Positions 8,894 to 19,578 of a stretch of DNA of 64,000 nt are shown here, piece after piece. A program made the translations under genes and the position numbers. The stretch comes from Liquorilactobacillus nagelii DSM 13675 (GTDB lineage: Bacteria; Bacillota; Bacilli; Lactobacillales; Lactobacillaceae): assembly GCF_019444005.1 (NCBI RefSeq), contig NZ_CP049304.1, positions 372,001-436,000 on the forward strand, written 5' to 3'. Position 1 is the stretch's first letter; each line of letters begins with the position of its first letter. The notes beneath the pieces are model-generated. The model was not told the DNA's origin, made no database searches, and saw nothing but the letters and a program-made list of their open reading frames with translations.

Positions 8894-10801
8894 ATGAATC
8901 AAAGAATAAAAAGGCACCGTTATATTACCGGATTTGACGGTGTTAGAACAATAGCGGTTATTGCGGTCATCTTATATCATTTAATGCCTTATAACATTCA
9001 AGGGGGATACTTAGGAGTACCAATCTTTTTTGTTTTATCGGGTTATTTAATCACTGATTTGTTGAATCAAGAATGGCAACAAAACGGAAAAATTGATGTT
9101 TGGGGATTTTATCAACGACGAATTCGGCGGCTTTATCCTGGACTGGTAACGATGGTAGTTGCTACCGCAGCATATATAACTTTATTTCAGCGAAGTTTAT
9201 TAGTAAATTTACGAGCCGTAATTGTTACTAACTTTTTATATGTTTATAATTGGTTAGAAGTTCATCAAGGGCAATCATATTTTGATCGTTTTGGAACCCA
9301 ATCACCCTTTGTCCATTTATGGTCACTTTCAATTGAAGGCCAATTTTATTTGTTCTGGCCGTTAGTACTAATTTTTTTATGGGTCGTTGTTCGACGTCGG
9401 CAACCAATTTTTGATATTATCTTTATTGGCGCATTTTTTTCAGCATTGGCAATGGCTTTACTTTTTCAACCAGGACAAGATCCTTCACGCATTTACTTCG
9501 GGACAGATACACGAATGTTTTCGATTTTATTAGGGGCTTCATTATCGATTATTTGGCCGAGTACTTCGTTAAAAAAAGATTTACCTAATTCAGCACGACT
9601 TTTTTTAGATGGCGCTGGAGTCGGAGCATTACTGTTAATTATTTGGATGTTTTTTCAATTGCCAGGTGAAAGTGATTTAAATTATCGTGGAGGAATGTTT
9701 TTCTTCTCGTTATTGTCAGTTATCTTGGTGGCAGCTGTTGCACATCCAGGTGCTGATATGAATCGACTATTGAGTAATCGAGTTTTTTCATGGTTAGGTA
9801 AGCGGAGCTACGGAATTTATTTATATCAATATCCAGTAATGGTTTTTTATGAAACCAAAGTTACTAATATTGCACAGCATCCGTGGTTACATGCTTTAAT
9901 TGAAATTGGATTGATTGTCACAATTAGCCACTTATCTTATACTTACATTGAACGACCTTTACAGCATTTTGATTATCGACAAACAAAAAAAGTTTTGCAT
10001 GAGTTTATCCAACGTGACTCACGTTATGGGTTTAAACGGGCCTGGATTGTTTTGGCAGCTGTAGTTTGTTTAACTGCTGCAATCGGTTCGTTTAGCAGTC
10101 AAGCAGCCCAAACTAAACCGAAAACTTCAACTTTACAGTCTAAGATTGCTGCCAATGAAAAGTCAATTCAAAAACATAATCAAAAAGTTGCTAAAGAAAG
10201 TGGTAGTCAAAAAATTGCGGCTAGTTCTAGTGATACTAGCGCAACAGCTGATTCTTCAAGTAGTAGTTCAACAAGTCAACAAACAGGGGTGGATCAATTA
10301 ACTTCATCAGAGCGTCAACAAGCTGCTAAGTTACAGATTACGGCAGTTGGTGATTCGGTACTAGCTGATGGCTCAGTTGACCTGCAACAGATTTTTCCAC
10401 AGATGTATATTGATGCTAAGGTTGGTCGCCAAGCCAGTGATGCAATTGGAGTTTTGCAAGGCTTAGCACAGCAAGGAAAATTAGCCACGACAGTTTTGCT
10501 CAGTTTAGGAACTAATGGGCCATTTACCGCTGATCAACTGCAGCAAATTATGCAGATTATTGGAAAACAAAGAAAAGTATTTTGGATTAACACGCACGTA
10601 CCAACTCGTCGCTGGCAAGATCAGGTTAATCAATCATTACAAAGTGCGACCAATCATTATGAGAATCTTAAAGTTATTGATTGGTATACTTATAGTAATT
10701 CTCATAGTGATTGGTTTTATGGAGATAATGTTCACCCTAATGAATATGGCTTGAAATTTTATAGTAGTTTTGTGGCTAAAAAAGTTTTACAAGGTGAATG
10801 A
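8894..10801 (+). CDS. oatA: OatA-type acyltransferase with SGNH domain
   Basis: A 635-residue membrane acyltransferase. The N-terminal acyltransferase-3 domain (FDGVRTIAVIAVILYHL) has about ten membrane spans to residue 395, followed by a Ser/Thr-rich linker and an extracellular SGNH esterase-like domain. The SGNH nucleophile lies in AVGDSVLADG and the Asp/His pair in DNVHPNEYG. This architecture matches OatA, which O-acetylates peptidoglycan MurNAc and gives lysozyme resistance. OatA is the best guess; other wall or teichoic acid targets are possible. Confidence 0.88.
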   Translation: MNQRIKRHRYITGFDGVRTIAVIAVILYHLMPYNIQGGYLGVPIFFVLSGYLITDLLNQEWQQNGKIDVWGFYQRRIRRLYPGLVTMVVATAAYITLFQRSLLVNLRAVIVTNFLYVYNWLEVHQGQSYFDRFGTQSPFVHLWSLSIEGQFYLFWPLVLIFLWVVVRRRQPIFDIIFIGAFFSALAMALLFQPGQDPSRIYFGTDTRMFSILLGASLSIIWPSTSLKKDLPNSARLFLDGAGVGALLLIIWMFFQLPGESDLNYRGGMFFFSLLSVILVAAVAHPGADMNRLLSNRVFSWLGKRSYGIYLYQYPVMVFYETKVTNIAQHPWLHALIEIGLIVTISHLSYTYIERPLQHFDYRQTKKVLHEFIQRDSRYGFKRAWIVLAAVVCLTAAIGSFSSQAAQTKPKTSTLQSKIAANEKSIQKHNQKVAKESGSQKIAASSSDTSATADSSSSSSTSQQTGVDQLTSSERQQAAKLQITAVGDSVLADGSVDLQQIFPQMYIDAKVGRQASDAIGVLQGLAQQGKLATTVLLSLGTNGPFTADQLQQIMQIIGKQRKVFWINTHVPTRRWQDQVNQSLQSATNHYENLKVIDWYTYSNSHSDWFYGDNVHPNEYGLKFYSSFVAKKVLQGE

Positions 10802-10842
10802 TTGAATAGTTGAAGTTGGCAAAGAATTGTAAAAATCAGATT

Positions 10843-10882
10843 AGGACTGGACAAAAGATTTGTTTTGCCACAGTCCTTTTTT
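10843..10882 (+). terminator. Terminator after oatA
   Basis: Arms AGGACTG (10843-10849) and CAGTCCT (10871-10877), with a further internal CAAAA/TTTTG pairing, are followed by Ts. Confidence 0.85.
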
Positions 10883-11012
10883 ATAATTTTAGTCGCTTTG
10901 CTTATCTAGGAACATTTAGAAGTAAACTGGATAAAATTTAGATTAATGATAAAATAATCTTTAGTCAGAGTTACTGAAAAAGCAATTAAAATTTAACGGA
11001 ATGGAATTTAAT

Positions 11013-11969
11013 ATGGAATTAGAATTTTTAGGAACTGGAGCCGGTTCTCCGGCAAAATCACGCAATGTATCTAGTGTTGCATTAAAATTACTGGAAGAGA
11101 TTAATGAAATTTGGCTGTTTGATGTTGGAGAAGGTACCCAACATCAAATTTTGCGCACCACAATTAAGCCCCGCAAGATTAGTAAAATTTTTATTACTCA
11201 TTTACATGGAGACCATTTATTTGGTTTGCCGGGTTTTTTAAGTAGTCGATCTTTTCAGGGAGCACAGAAAAATGAACCGCTTGTAATATTTGGTCCCCGG
11301 GGAATAGCTGATTTTGTCAAAACTAGTATGCGAGTTTCACAATCGAAGTTAAGTTATCCCATCAAATTTGTTGAGTTAACTCAAGATGGTCTAATTTTTG
11401 AAAATTCACGTTTTCGGGTTTATGCGGCACATTTAAATCATCGGATCGAGTGTTTTGGCTATCGAATTGAAGAAAAAGATTATCCAGGAGAATTATTAGT
11501 AGATAAATTAATTGCTGCTCAGGTTCCCAGTGGGCCACTTTATGGTCAACTTAAAGCTGGGAAAAAAGTTACTTTAGCAGATGGCCGTGTCCTAGACGGG
11601 CGAGACTATTTAGGTGAAACACGTAAAGGACGAATTATTGCTATTTTAGGCGATACTCGTCAAACACCGGCAATCGCAAAGTTGGCTCAAAACGCTGATG
11701 TGTTGGTTCATGAGAGTACCTTTGGAAGAGGAGAAGCTCACTTGGCTCATGATTATTATCACTCAACTTGTATGGAAGCTGCTCAGTGTGCTTTAAGATG
11801 TCAAGTAAAGCAACTATTCTTGACTCATATTTCAGCGCGTTATGTTGGAATTCAAGCTTTGCAGTTAGCTAAAGATGCTAGCAAGGTTTTTCCTAAAACT
11901 AAGGTTGTCAAAGATTTTGATGTTTTTACTGTCCCATTTCCTACTAGAAAGCGAGGAGTTCATTCATGA
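11013..11969 (+). CDS. rnz: Ribonuclease Z
   Basis: A 318-residue beta-lactamase-fold nuclease starting [18 protein letters not shown], the family's usual N-terminus. The metal motif [13 protein letters not shown] and later histidines (LNHR, LGDTR, THISARY) are present. RNase Z trims tRNA 3' ends. An ATG at 11001 adds four residues but lacks a spaced ribosome site. The last four bases overlap the SDR gene as ATGA. Confidence 0.95.
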   Translation: MELEFLGTGAGSPAKSRNVSSVALKLLEEINEIWLFDVGEGTQHQILRTTIKPRKISKIFITHLHGDHLFGLPGFLSSRSFQGAQKNEPLVIFGPRGIADFVKTSMRVSQSKLSYPIKFVELTQDGLIFENSRFRVYAAHLNHRIECFGYRIEEKDYPGELLVDKLIAAQVPSGPLYGQLKAGKKVTLADGRVLDGRDYLGETRKGRIIAILGDTRQTPAIAKLAQNADVLVHESTFGRGEAHLAHDYYHSTCMEAAQCALRCQVKQLFLTHISARYVGIQALQLAKDASKVFPKTKVVKDFDVFTVPFPTRKRGVHS

Positions 11970-12775
11970 AAGGATATAGTCAGTTAAAAGATTTGCGAAA
12001 CCGGATTGCCGTTGTTACAGGAGCTTCTTCAGGGTTAGGCGAACAAGTAGCTTATCAGCTAGCACAAAAAGGAGCAATAGTAGTTGTTTGCGCTCGTAGA
12101 TTAGAACGTTTGAAACAAGTTAGTCAACGTTGTCAGCAGCTCTCTGGTCGCTTAGCATTGCCATTACAACTAGATGTTAGTGACCCGGCAGCAGTTGAAG
12201 CGGCGGTGGATCAGATTGAAACTGACTTGGGACCGATTGCAATTTTGGTTAATGATGCTGGTTTTGGCTTAATGGAGAATTTCTTAGATTTTGAAATGGC
12301 TGTTACAGAAAAAATGTTTCGGGTCAACGTTTTAGGGTTAATGTACCTGACACGTTTTGTTGGTTTGAAAATGGCGGAACGTCAAGTGGGAGCGATTATT
12401 AATGTTGCTTCTATTGCAGCTAAAATTGCTACTCCTAAGTCGGCAGTTTACGCCGCAACCAAAGCGGCAGTTTTAGCCTTTTCAAATGCTTTACGGTTGG
12501 AATTAAAACCACTTGGCATTTCTGTTTTAACGGTTAATCCGGGGCCAATCAAAACAGAGTTCTTTTCAATTGCTGACCGCGGAGGACATTATCTAGATAA
12601 AGTTGATTGGCTGTCCTTGAATCCTCAGGAAGTTGCTGAAAAAATTGTTAGAGCAATCGGCACAAGTCGACGAGAACTTAATCTGCCATACTTGTTTGAG
12701 GCAGCTTATCACTTTTACAATCTTTTTCCTCGAGTTGGTGATTGCTTAGCAGGTGGCTTGTTTAACAAAAAGTGA
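11966..12775 (+). CDS. Short-chain dehydrogenase/reductase
   Basis: A 269-residue SDR with the NAD(P) Rossmann motif [10 protein letters not shown] (about residues 19-28), NDAGFG, active-site serine in NVASIA and the catalytic YAATK. It resembles Bacillus YqjQ, which also sits beside rnz. Substrate unknown. The start ATG overlaps the rnz stop, so translation is probably coupled. Confidence 0.9.
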   Translation: MKGYSQLKDLRNRIAVVTGASSGLGEQVAYQLAQKGAIVVVCARRLERLKQVSQRCQQLSGRLALPLQLDVSDPAAVEAAVDQIETDLGPIAILVNDAGFGLMENFLDFEMAVTEKMFRVNVLGLMYLTRFVGLKMAERQVGAIINVASIAAKIATPKSAVYAATKAAVLAFSNALRLELKPLGISVLTVNPGPIKTEFFSIADRGGHYLDKVDWLSLNPQEVAEKIVRAIGTSRRELNLPYLFEAAYHFYNLFPRVGDCLAGGLFNKK

Positions 12776-12788
12776 GAAGGGGATTGGA

Positions 12789-13133
12789 ATGAAAAATCAG
12801 TGGCGTTTATTAAGCGCAATTTTTTTAACATTAATAATTGTTGTATTTGCATTGTTGAATACGCAAAAGGTTAAATTAGATTTATTTTTGTGGCAGCCGG
12901 AATTTCCTTTAGTTTTAGTGGTGATTTTGGCAGTTCTGTTGGGTGTTTTGATTGCGGTTTTACTTTCAATGGTTACTATTTATCAATTGAGAAAAGAAAT
13001 TAAGGAATTTCAAACTCGTGAAGCACAGTTGGATGCTGAGTATCAAGATAAGTATCAAAAAAAATTAACGGATACACAAGTTAAATATCAACAACAAATT
13101 AATCAACTTAAAAATAAAATCGCTAAACAGTAG
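12789..13133 (+). CDS. LapA family membrane protein (DUF1049)
   Basis: A 114-residue protein with two N-terminal membrane spans (about residues 7-25 and 39-64) and a cytoplasmic coiled-coil tail rich in Gln and Lys. The pattern FALLNTQKVKLDLFLWQPEFPLVLVV splits over the two helices as in LapA/DUF1049 proteins. In E. coli LapA is tied to lipopolysaccharide assembly; in Firmicutes its role is unknown. The ATG at 12789 is preceded by GAGAAGGGG. Confidence 0.82.
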   Translation: MKNQWRLLSAIFLTLIIVVFALLNTQKVKLDLFLWQPEFPLVLVVILAVLLGVLIAVLLSMVTIYQLRKEIKEFQTREAQLDAEYQDKYQKKLTDTQVKYQQQINQLKNKIAKQ

Positions 13134-13147
13134 GGAGAGCATTTTTA

Positions 13148-15460
13148 GTGTTTGAGGCAAAATATCATTGGGTTGCAGCTTCTGCGGTAGATGAAACTGA
13201 AATTAAAAATTTAAGTCAAGCGTTGAAAGTAGATTCATTAACTGCTAGATTATTGCTGCAGCGTGGTGTAAAAACTCCAGCTGAAGCAGAAATTTTCTTG
13301 AATCCCACGCTAGCACAAATTGATGACCCTTTTAAAATGCATGATATGCAGCGGGCGGTTGAAAGAATTCAGCAGGCAATTGCTACCGGTGAACAAATAA
13401 CAATCTATGGTGACTATGATGTTGATGGCATCAGCAGCACAGCGGTTGTTTATGAAGCGTTGATGGAGCTGGGAGCCAAAGTTGATTATTATATTCCAAA
13501 TCGTTTTAAAGATGGCTATGGACCCAATCTTGAACGTTATCAGCAATTAATTCAAGAAAAAACTGAGTTATTAATTACAGTCGACAATGGTGTCGCTGGT
13601 GCAAGTGCAGTTGAATTTGCCCAAAAAGCAGGTGTTGATGTTATTATTACAGATCATCATGCTTTGCCAGCAAAACTGCCAGCAGCTTACGCGATTGTCC
13701 ATCCCCGCTATCCAGGCAGTGAGTATTCTTGCCCTAATTTAGCTGGAGTTGGGGTTGCTTTTAAATTAGTTTCCGCTCTGTTGGATGAAGTACCACAAGA
13801 AATGTTGGATTTAGTTGTCTTAGGAACGATTGCTGATTTAGTTGATTTAACCGGTGAAAATCGGGCCCTTGTTAAATTTGGTTTATTAGCTTTACAGCAA
13901 ACTCAAAGACCTGGTTTATTAGCTTTAGCAGCTAATGCTAAGTTGGATCTAACCCAAGCAGATCCGGAAACGATTTCTTTTGGTTTGGCACCAAGATTGA
14001 ATTCCTTAGGCCGTTTGGCAAGTGGACAACCAGGTGTCGAGTTATTAACGACCTTTGCGGAAGATAAGGCTGCGGAAATTGCAACTAAAATTGAGCAACT
14101 GAATCAAAAGCGGCAACAAGAAACCGAAAAAATCACTACAGCTGCTATGAACCAATTAACTAATAATGGTGGGCGACACTTAGTTAATGTAGTGGCAGGA
14201 GCAGATTGGAATCCTGGCTTGGTCGGAATTGTTGCTAGTCGTTTAGTTGAGAAAACACAGCGACCAACTTTGGTTTTGGGAATTGATGCGAAAACTGGAT
14301 TAGCAAAAGGTTCTGGTCGATCAATTGCGGCGTTTGATTTATTTGCAGCTCTTGATCCGCAACGTCAACTGTTCGAAGCTTTTGGTGGGCATCAACAAGC
14401 TTGCGGCTTAACAATCAAAAAGGAGCAATTGCCACAATTACAGCGAGCACTCGATCAAGCAGCTGATCAGCAACAGATAAAAACAGCAGGTAAAGACAAA
14501 TTGGTAATAGCTGCTAGCTTACCAATTACTGAAATTGATCCAAAATTAATCAAGCAAATTAATTTATTACAACCTTTTGGACCGGGAAACCCAGCACCAA
14601 CATTTTCTTTTACAGATTTTAATGTAGTCCAGCCAAGAATGATTGGCAAAAAAAAGAATCATTTGCAATTCAAATTGCAGGGCGAAAAGCACTCGATCAC
14701 AGCAATTGATTTTTTTGCGGGTGAACAAGGAGAGGCATTCATCAGACAACCGACAGCATTTAAGTTTGTGGGGCATTTAACCCTTAATAGGTGGAAGAAT
14801 CAGTTAAATCCGCAAATTATGGTGGCTGATCTAGCTTGTGACAGTCCTGTCGTGATTGATCAACGAACATTAAAATTGTCACGAAAGTTATTTCAGCAAT
14901 CCGCTACTTACTTTTTCTTTGAAGAGCGGCATTATAAATTGTTGAAAACCTATTTGCCCCTCAATGGTCAGCTAGTAATTGGCAAGAAACAACTACTTAG
15001 CCAACATTTTGCACGCTTGGTGATTGTTGATTGTCCACCATCAATTTCGGAAGGTGAACAAATATTTTCTCAACTGCAAGTTGACCAACTAGAATTGATT
15101 TTTTATCCATTTAATTTACAAGCTGGAATAAAAATTCCAACACGAACAGAACTAGCTCAAGTCTACCGCTATGTTGTTAATCATCAGCAAATTCAAATAA
15201 CCAATAACGTAGAAAAAATGGCAGCTTATTTGCAAGTTAAACCACAGCAGTTGAATTTCATCTTACAGATGTTTTTTGAAGCAGGATTTGTTAAAATAGA
15301 TAACGGACTGATGACTGGTTGTACAAGTCAGCGGAAGATTGATTTGACGAAATTGGACAGTTACCGTTCGAGATTACAACAGCTTAAGTCGGAAAAAATT
15401 TTGATTCAAGGCAAATCAGCTGGCTTAACCAACTGGATCTTACGACTTTTGACTAACTAA
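13148..15460 (+). CDS. recJ: Single-stranded-DNA-specific exonuclease RecJ
   Basis: A 770-residue protein with DHH motifs (YGDYDVDGISSTA; VDNGVAG; ITDHHALP), a DHHA1 domain (SGRSIAAFDLFAAL, AFGGHQQACG) and an OB-fold region, plus a long C-terminal extension after about residue 560 as in Firmicutes RecJ. It degrades 5' single-stranded DNA in recombination and mismatch repair. The start is GTG. It is followed after 16 bases by apt, a conserved pair in Bacilli. Confidence 0.95.
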   Translation: MFEAKYHWVAASAVDETEIKNLSQALKVDSLTARLLLQRGVKTPAEAEIFLNPTLAQIDDPFKMHDMQRAVERIQQAIATGEQITIYGDYDVDGISSTAVVYEALMELGAKVDYYIPNRFKDGYGPNLERYQQLIQEKTELLITVDNGVAGASAVEFAQKAGVDVIITDHHALPAKLPAAYAIVHPRYPGSEYSCPNLAGVGVAFKLVSALLDEVPQEMLDLVVLGTIADLVDLTGENRALVKFGLLALQQTQRPGLLALAANAKLDLTQADPETISFGLAPRLNSLGRLASGQPGVELLTTFAEDKAAEIATKIEQLNQKRQQETEKITTAAMNQLTNNGGRHLVNVVAGADWNPGLVGIVASRLVEKTQRPTLVLGIDAKTGLAKGSGRSIAAFDLFAALDPQRQLFEAFGGHQQACGLTIKKEQLPQLQRALDQAADQQQIKTAGKDKLVIAASLPITEIDPKLIKQINLLQPFGPGNPAPTFSFTDFNVVQPRMIGKKKNHLQFKLQGEKHSITAIDFFAGEQGEAFIRQPTAFKFVGHLTLNRWKNQLNPQIMVADLACDSPVVIDQRTLKLSRKLFQQSATYFFFEERHYKLLKTYLPLNGQLVIGKKQLLSQHFARLVIVDCPPSISEGEQIFSQLQVDQLELIFYPFNLQAGIKIPTRTELAQVYRYVVNHQQIQITNNVEKMAAYLQVKPQQLNFILQMFFEAGFVKIDNGLMTGCTSQRKIDLTKLDSYRSRLQQLKSEKILIQGKSAGLTNWILRLLTN

Positions 15461-15476
15461 AGGAGCGTTTTAGAGC

Positions 15477-15995
15477 ATGGCAGTAGATTTAACTAAATAC
15501 GTTGCAAGCATTCCGGATTTTCCTGAAAAAGGGATTGTTTTTCGTGATTTATCTCCTCTGATGGCTGATGGAACTGCATATAAGCAGGCAACTGATCAAA
15601 TTGTGCAATTTGCTAAGGATAAAAATGTGGAAATGATTGTCGGACCTGAAGCTCGAGGATTTATTGTCGGCTGTCCAGTCGCTTATGAATTAGGTGTTGG
15701 CTTTTCTCCGGCAAGAAAAAAAGGAAAATTGCCTCGTGAAACAGTAGAAGCTAGTTATCAATTAGAATATGGCACTGCTGAATTGTATTTGCATCGAGAT
15801 GCAGTGAAACCGGGGCAACGAGTTCTTGTCGCCGATGATCTATTGGCAACCGGTGGTACAATTGGTGCAACAATTGATTTAGTTAAGCAATTAGGCGGAG
15901 TTGTAGTTGGTTGTGCTTTTATTATTGAATTAGATGCACTAAAAGGACGAGACCGCATTAAAGACTATGACGTATTAAGCTTGATGCATTACTAA
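15477..15995 (+). CDS. apt: Adenine phosphoribosyltransferase
   Basis: A 172-residue type I phosphoribosyltransferase; the PRPP-binding loop [13 protein letters not shown] is near residues 120-132 and the N-terminus ([18 protein letters not shown]) is typical. It salvages adenine to AMP. Preceded by AAAGGAG and closely linked to recJ. Confidence 0.96.
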   Translation: MAVDLTKYVASIPDFPEKGIVFRDLSPLMADGTAYKQATDQIVQFAKDKNVEMIVGPEARGFIVGCPVAYELGVGFSPARKKGKLPRETVEASYQLEYGTAELYLHRDAVKPGQRVLVADDLLATGGTIGATIDLVKQLGGVVVGCAFIIELDALKGRDRIKDYDVLSLMHY

Positions 15996-16018
15996 AAATT
16001 TTAATAGTAGATTTTATG

Positions 16019-16066
16019 GCAGGAAATTCAGTACATTGGAAGATGAGTCTGATTTCCTGCTTTTTT
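16019..16066 (+). terminator. Terminator after apt
   Basis: Arms GCAGGAAAT (16019-16027) and ATTTCCTGC (16052-16060), with inner CAG/CTG pairing, are followed by six Ts. Confidence 0.9.
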
Positions 16067-16081
16067 GTGGAGGGGTAGATT

Positions 16082-16744
16082 TTGACAAAACAAACATTTG
16101 CAATTATTGGTTTAGGTAGATTTGGTAGTAGTGTTTGTAAAACCTTAGTAGACGGTGGTGCTGAAGTATTAGTAATTGATAAAAGCGAAGCCCAAATTAA
16201 TAATTATAAAAAAATTGCAACTCAAGCAATTATTGCTGATGCACAAGATGAGAACACTTTGAAATCAATTGGTATCCGTAACTTTGATCATGTAATTGTA
16301 GCAATAGGAGAAGATATTCAGGCAAGTATTTTGGTATCCCTAATGGTTAAGGAACTTGGTGTTAAGCATGTCACGGCCAAAGCACAAAATAAATACCACG
16401 CACGAGTTTTAGAAAAACTCGGCGTGGATAAGGTTGTTCGACCGGAACGTGAAATGGGAAAAAGAATTGGTAAGGGTTTATTATCTGAAAACATGTTAGA
16501 CTATTTGAATTTATCAGCAAATATTCAAGTGGCAGAAATTAAAATTACTAAACCTAGTTTTGCTAATAAGGATTTGGCAAAATTACGTTTCCGTAACCAC
16601 TATCATTTAAATGTGATTGCAATAAAACGCAACGATGACATTATTATCTCGCCGCGTGCTGATCAAAAATTATTAGTAAATGATAGTCTGCTAGTTGTTG
16701 GAAAAACAGCCGATGTTGATCATTTTAGCCAATCAATGAGTTAA
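16082..16744 (+). CDS. ktrA: KtrA/TrkA-type potassium channel gating subunit
   Basis: A 220-residue RCK protein: N-terminal RCK_N Rossmann domain (FAIIGLGRFGSSVCKTL; D at the end of strand 2 in LVIDK) and a C-terminal RCK_C domain from about residue 135. KtrA binds ATP/ADP and c-di-AMP and gates KtrB. No ktrB membrane subunit lies in this window. The start is TTG with GGAGGGG upstream. Its stop region overlaps the convergent yfhO end. Confidence 0.9.
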   Translation: MTKQTFAIIGLGRFGSSVCKTLVDGGAEVLVIDKSEAQINNYKKIATQAIIADAQDENTLKSIGIRNFDHVIVAIGEDIQASILVSLMVKELGVKHVTAKAQNKYHARVLEKLGVDKVVRPEREMGKRIGKGLLSENMLDYLNLSANIQVAEIKITKPSFANKDLAKLRFRNHYHLNVIAIKRNDDIIISPRADQKLLVNDSLLVVGKTADVDHFSQSMS

Positions 16745-19392
16745 ATAAATTTTTTGGGACGATATTTGGGACGATAAAACCAATAGCTAAAGATTAAAAC
16801 AGCGATTGAAATTAAGGAAACTATTAATCCAGTTAGTAGATACGGTGGTCGATAAGTTAAAGTAATCTTTTTAACACCAGCACCGTTAACTTTAATGCCT
16901 AAAAACATCTGCTGAATTTTAGTAGTCTTAACTGGTTGACCATTCACTTCAGCATGCCAGCCGCTACTATAAGGAATTGTAGTAGCTACCAGTTGGTGTG
17001 ATTTCTTTTGGGTATAACTAATTTGCAACCGGCGTTCCGATAATTTTTTTACAGTAGGTTGCTGCTTTTTCAATTGGCTGAGTCTTTGGTTAACCAATCG
17101 GTTGTTCATTTGATATAGAACAAAATGATTTAGCCACAAAGAGCTTTTCTTAAAGACAGCTGTTAAAACTATTTCTTGTCCTTTTGCGTGAGATGCAAGG
17201 TTAACAACTACAGTATGGCGAAAAGTACTATACTGGTTTAATTGTCGATTTCCTAAATAAAAGGTTACATTGTCGCTATCAAGAGGAGCTCCCAAGGTTA
17301 GATAGTAAGAATTATTAGTTGTAGGGACAAATTTAAAGATAATTTTTGCTTCTTTAGCTAAGTTTTTCTTTTTAAAAACAGTATCAGTTAAACGTAGCTG
17401 TTGAGTCACGTTTTGAAAAACCACCTCATTAAAGTTTTGTGGCGTAAAGTATTGATCACTTTGATGACCAGTAGCACTCTTTAACCAATTAGTTTGAAAA
17501 GTTGTAGGATCATCGTAAAATGATTTTGTTTTTGTTAGCTGGTTTGAAGCTAAGTAAGCCAATGGTAAACTGTGCTGATTTAGATAAGTTTTTGTTAACT
17601 TATTGGTTGCTATTTGTCGATAAGTTTTTAAATCAGGCTTTTCTGTCAATTGAGTTAATGATTGCTGAGTATTGCTCAAGTTGCTTTTGGGAGTGATAAA
17701 GTATTTCATTCCTAATAAAGCATCGGAAATAAGCGTACCATTTGAATAAGTTACGTAATTATCACCATCAGGATTACCAATCATGCCATAAAAATCGGGA
17801 ACATTCTTTTCCAAAGCTGAACTAAAATAGGAACCAGTATTCAAATCATGGGCTAGACCATCATTTTTAGTTCGACTATAAACTTCACCAGTTCGAAAAA
17901 GGCCATGGTTATGATTGTGAATCCAAGTAGCATTATTTGTCAAAGCAGCCGTGGGTTGTGCGTACTCTTTTTCGCTAAGATAACTTAAATTATTCAAAGA
18001 AATAAAGGCGTTTGAAGCAACTTCAACTATGACAATGATACTTAGTAGGCAGATTTTTAATGCTTGATACTTCAAATCAACTGGCCAAAAAAGCAATAGC
18101 CAAATTAAAATTGCCATGACGACGGTCAGAGTTAAATTAGTAGTTGAGACAAAACTGAACTTCTTAAGATTTAAAAAAGTATACAAGATGATTCCAGCAT
18201 AAAGTACAAAACTGCTGATGGCAGCAATTTTCCAAGACGGTACTTTTTTTAACTGCTGGAGTGCACGTCCAGCTAATAAGAGCATCCAAAAGCTAACAAT
18301 AAATGAGAAGCGATATGGATACCATACAGGAAACTGCATTCCATGCCAAAATAAATCAAGTGGTTCAAAACAAAGTGATAATAATAAAAATAATGTTATT
18401 AACAATGAAGCAATTCTTTCTTTCCAAGGAAATTGACGGAAGAAAAAATATGCTATAAAACCAAGTAATCCAAGTGAACCGATAAAAATGTTGGGTAAGC
18501 CACTGGGCATCTGTTGAAAATTAAAGCTACCAATGATTAGCTTAGCTAGCATTTTAGGCGGAAAATATTCAAATTTGTAGTGAATGAGCTGCTGAGTATA
18601 TTGACCTTTGCTACCAATTAACGAGTAGAAAGTCGGAACTAGGATGATTGCAGCTAATCCGGCAGCTAAAATTGAATTGCTAATAAACAGCAAAATTTGA
18701 TGCCCAAACTTTTTGGCTGATTGATAATGAGCGATAATTAACCAGCTGGCATATAAGAGTAAAAAAATACAAATCATATAAGCAGTGTAATAATTAATAA
18801 TTAAAGCAGCTGCTAAAGTCAGCGAGTAGGCAATTTTTTGTTGATTTTGTAGTAATAACTGGTTTAAAAAATAACAAATTAAAGGTAATAATATTGCAGC
18901 ATCTAACCAAAGTAGGTTTAATTGATAAGCAACAAACCAACCCATCAGGGCGTAACTAACACTAAGCATCACAGTTTTTAAGCCACGTAAATGTTGCGTT
19001 TTTTCAATGAAAAAAGCAAAACTTAAACCAGCACAACTATATTTAAGGATGGTTATTAAAAAGATCGCAGCATCAATATTTTTAGCAGGGAAAATCAATA
19101 ACAATAGATTAAATGGGCTCAGCAAGTAATAAGCCCATTCACCGAGCATATCTCCACCTAAAGCCTTACTAAATGAATAAAAAAAGCTCGTTGGATGGTG
19201 CAGCAAAGTATTCCGAAAAAAAGCAAAAAAGTCAACGTACTGCTGACCAAGATCAACAGTTAGGAGACTGCTGCTGCCAAATGGATACATATTACGAGAG
19301 ATAAAATAGCCACCCATAATCAAAAAAGGTAACCAAAAACTTAGTAACAACGAATAATGACGTTTGGTAAAATCAACAATTTTTACTTTCAT
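16741..19392 (-). CDS. YfhO family membrane protein
   Basis: An 883-residue integral membrane protein with about 12 hydrophobic segments in the first 480 residues, a large extracellular domain (about 490-845, beta-rich, ending GVKKITLTYRPPYL) and one final span. This fits the YfhO family, GT-C-fold proteins linked to glycosylation of lipoteichoic acid or other surface polymers in Firmicutes. The ATG at 19392 has GAGGAG at good spacing; the slightly longer open frame does not. Its stop overlaps that of ktrA by a few bases. Confidence 0.85.
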   Translation of the reverse strand: MKVKIVDFTKRHYSLLLSFWLPFLIMGGYFISRNMYPFGSSSLLTVDLGQQYVDFFAFFRNTLLHHPTSFFYSFSKALGGDMLGEWAYYLLSPFNLLLLIFPAKNIDAAIFLITILKYSCAGLSFAFFIEKTQHLRGLKTVMLSVSYALMGWFVAYQLNLLWLDAAILLPLICYFLNQLLLQNQQKIAYSLTLAAALIINYYTAYMICIFLLLYASWLIIAHYQSAKKFGHQILLFISNSILAAGLAAIILVPTFYSLIGSKGQYTQQLIHYKFEYFPPKMLAKLIIGSFNFQQMPSGLPNIFIGSLGLLGFIAYFFFRQFPWKERIASLLITLFLLLSLCFEPLDLFWHGMQFPVWYPYRFSFIVSFWMLLLAGRALQQLKKVPSWKIAAISSFVLYAGIILYTFLNLKKFSFVSTTNLTLTVVMAILIWLLLFWPVDLKYQALKICLLSIIVIVEVASNAFISLNNLSYLSEKEYAQPTAALTNNATWIHNHNHGLFRTGEVYSRTKNDGLAHDLNTGSYFSSALEKNVPDFYGMIGNPDGDNYVTYSNGTLISDALLGMKYFITPKSNLSNTQQSLTQLTEKPDLKTYRQIATNKLTKTYLNQHSLPLAYLASNQLTKTKSFYDDPTTFQTNWLKSATGHQSDQYFTPQNFNEVVFQNVTQQLRLTDTVFKKKNLAKEAKIIFKFVPTTNNSYYLTLGAPLDSDNVTFYLGNRQLNQYSTFRHTVVVNLASHAKGQEIVLTAVFKKSSLWLNHFVLYQMNNRLVNQRLSQLKKQQPTVKKLSERRLQISYTQKKSHQLVATTIPYSSGWHAEVNGQPVKTTKIQQMFLGIKVNGAGVKKITLTYRPPYLLTGLIVSLISIAVLIFSYWFYRPKYRPKKFI

Positions 19393-19500
19393 AGAATAAC
19401 TCCTCAATCAACTTACGAATCTAATTTTATTATACCGTTGATTTATAATAAAATATGGCGAATTTGTTAAATTTTAGTATAAGTGCTCAGCAAAATCAAC

Positions 19501-19529
19501 TTGTCTATGTTACGATTAAAGAGTATGGT
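19501..19529 (+). promoter_or_regulatory. Promoter of pbp2b
   Basis: TTGTCT (19501-19506) and TATGGT (19524-19529) are 17 bases apart, 49 bases upstream of the GTG start. Confidence 0.5.
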
Positions 19530-19578
19530 GAATTAGTTATCAAAAGTCAAAATTTTAGACTATAAGGAGTCAGGATCA

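Noticed and set aside
10200..10290. Ser/Thr repeat coding in oatA as a tandem repeat
   Set aside because: It is a low-complexity linker between membrane and SGNH domains without a regular repeat unit.
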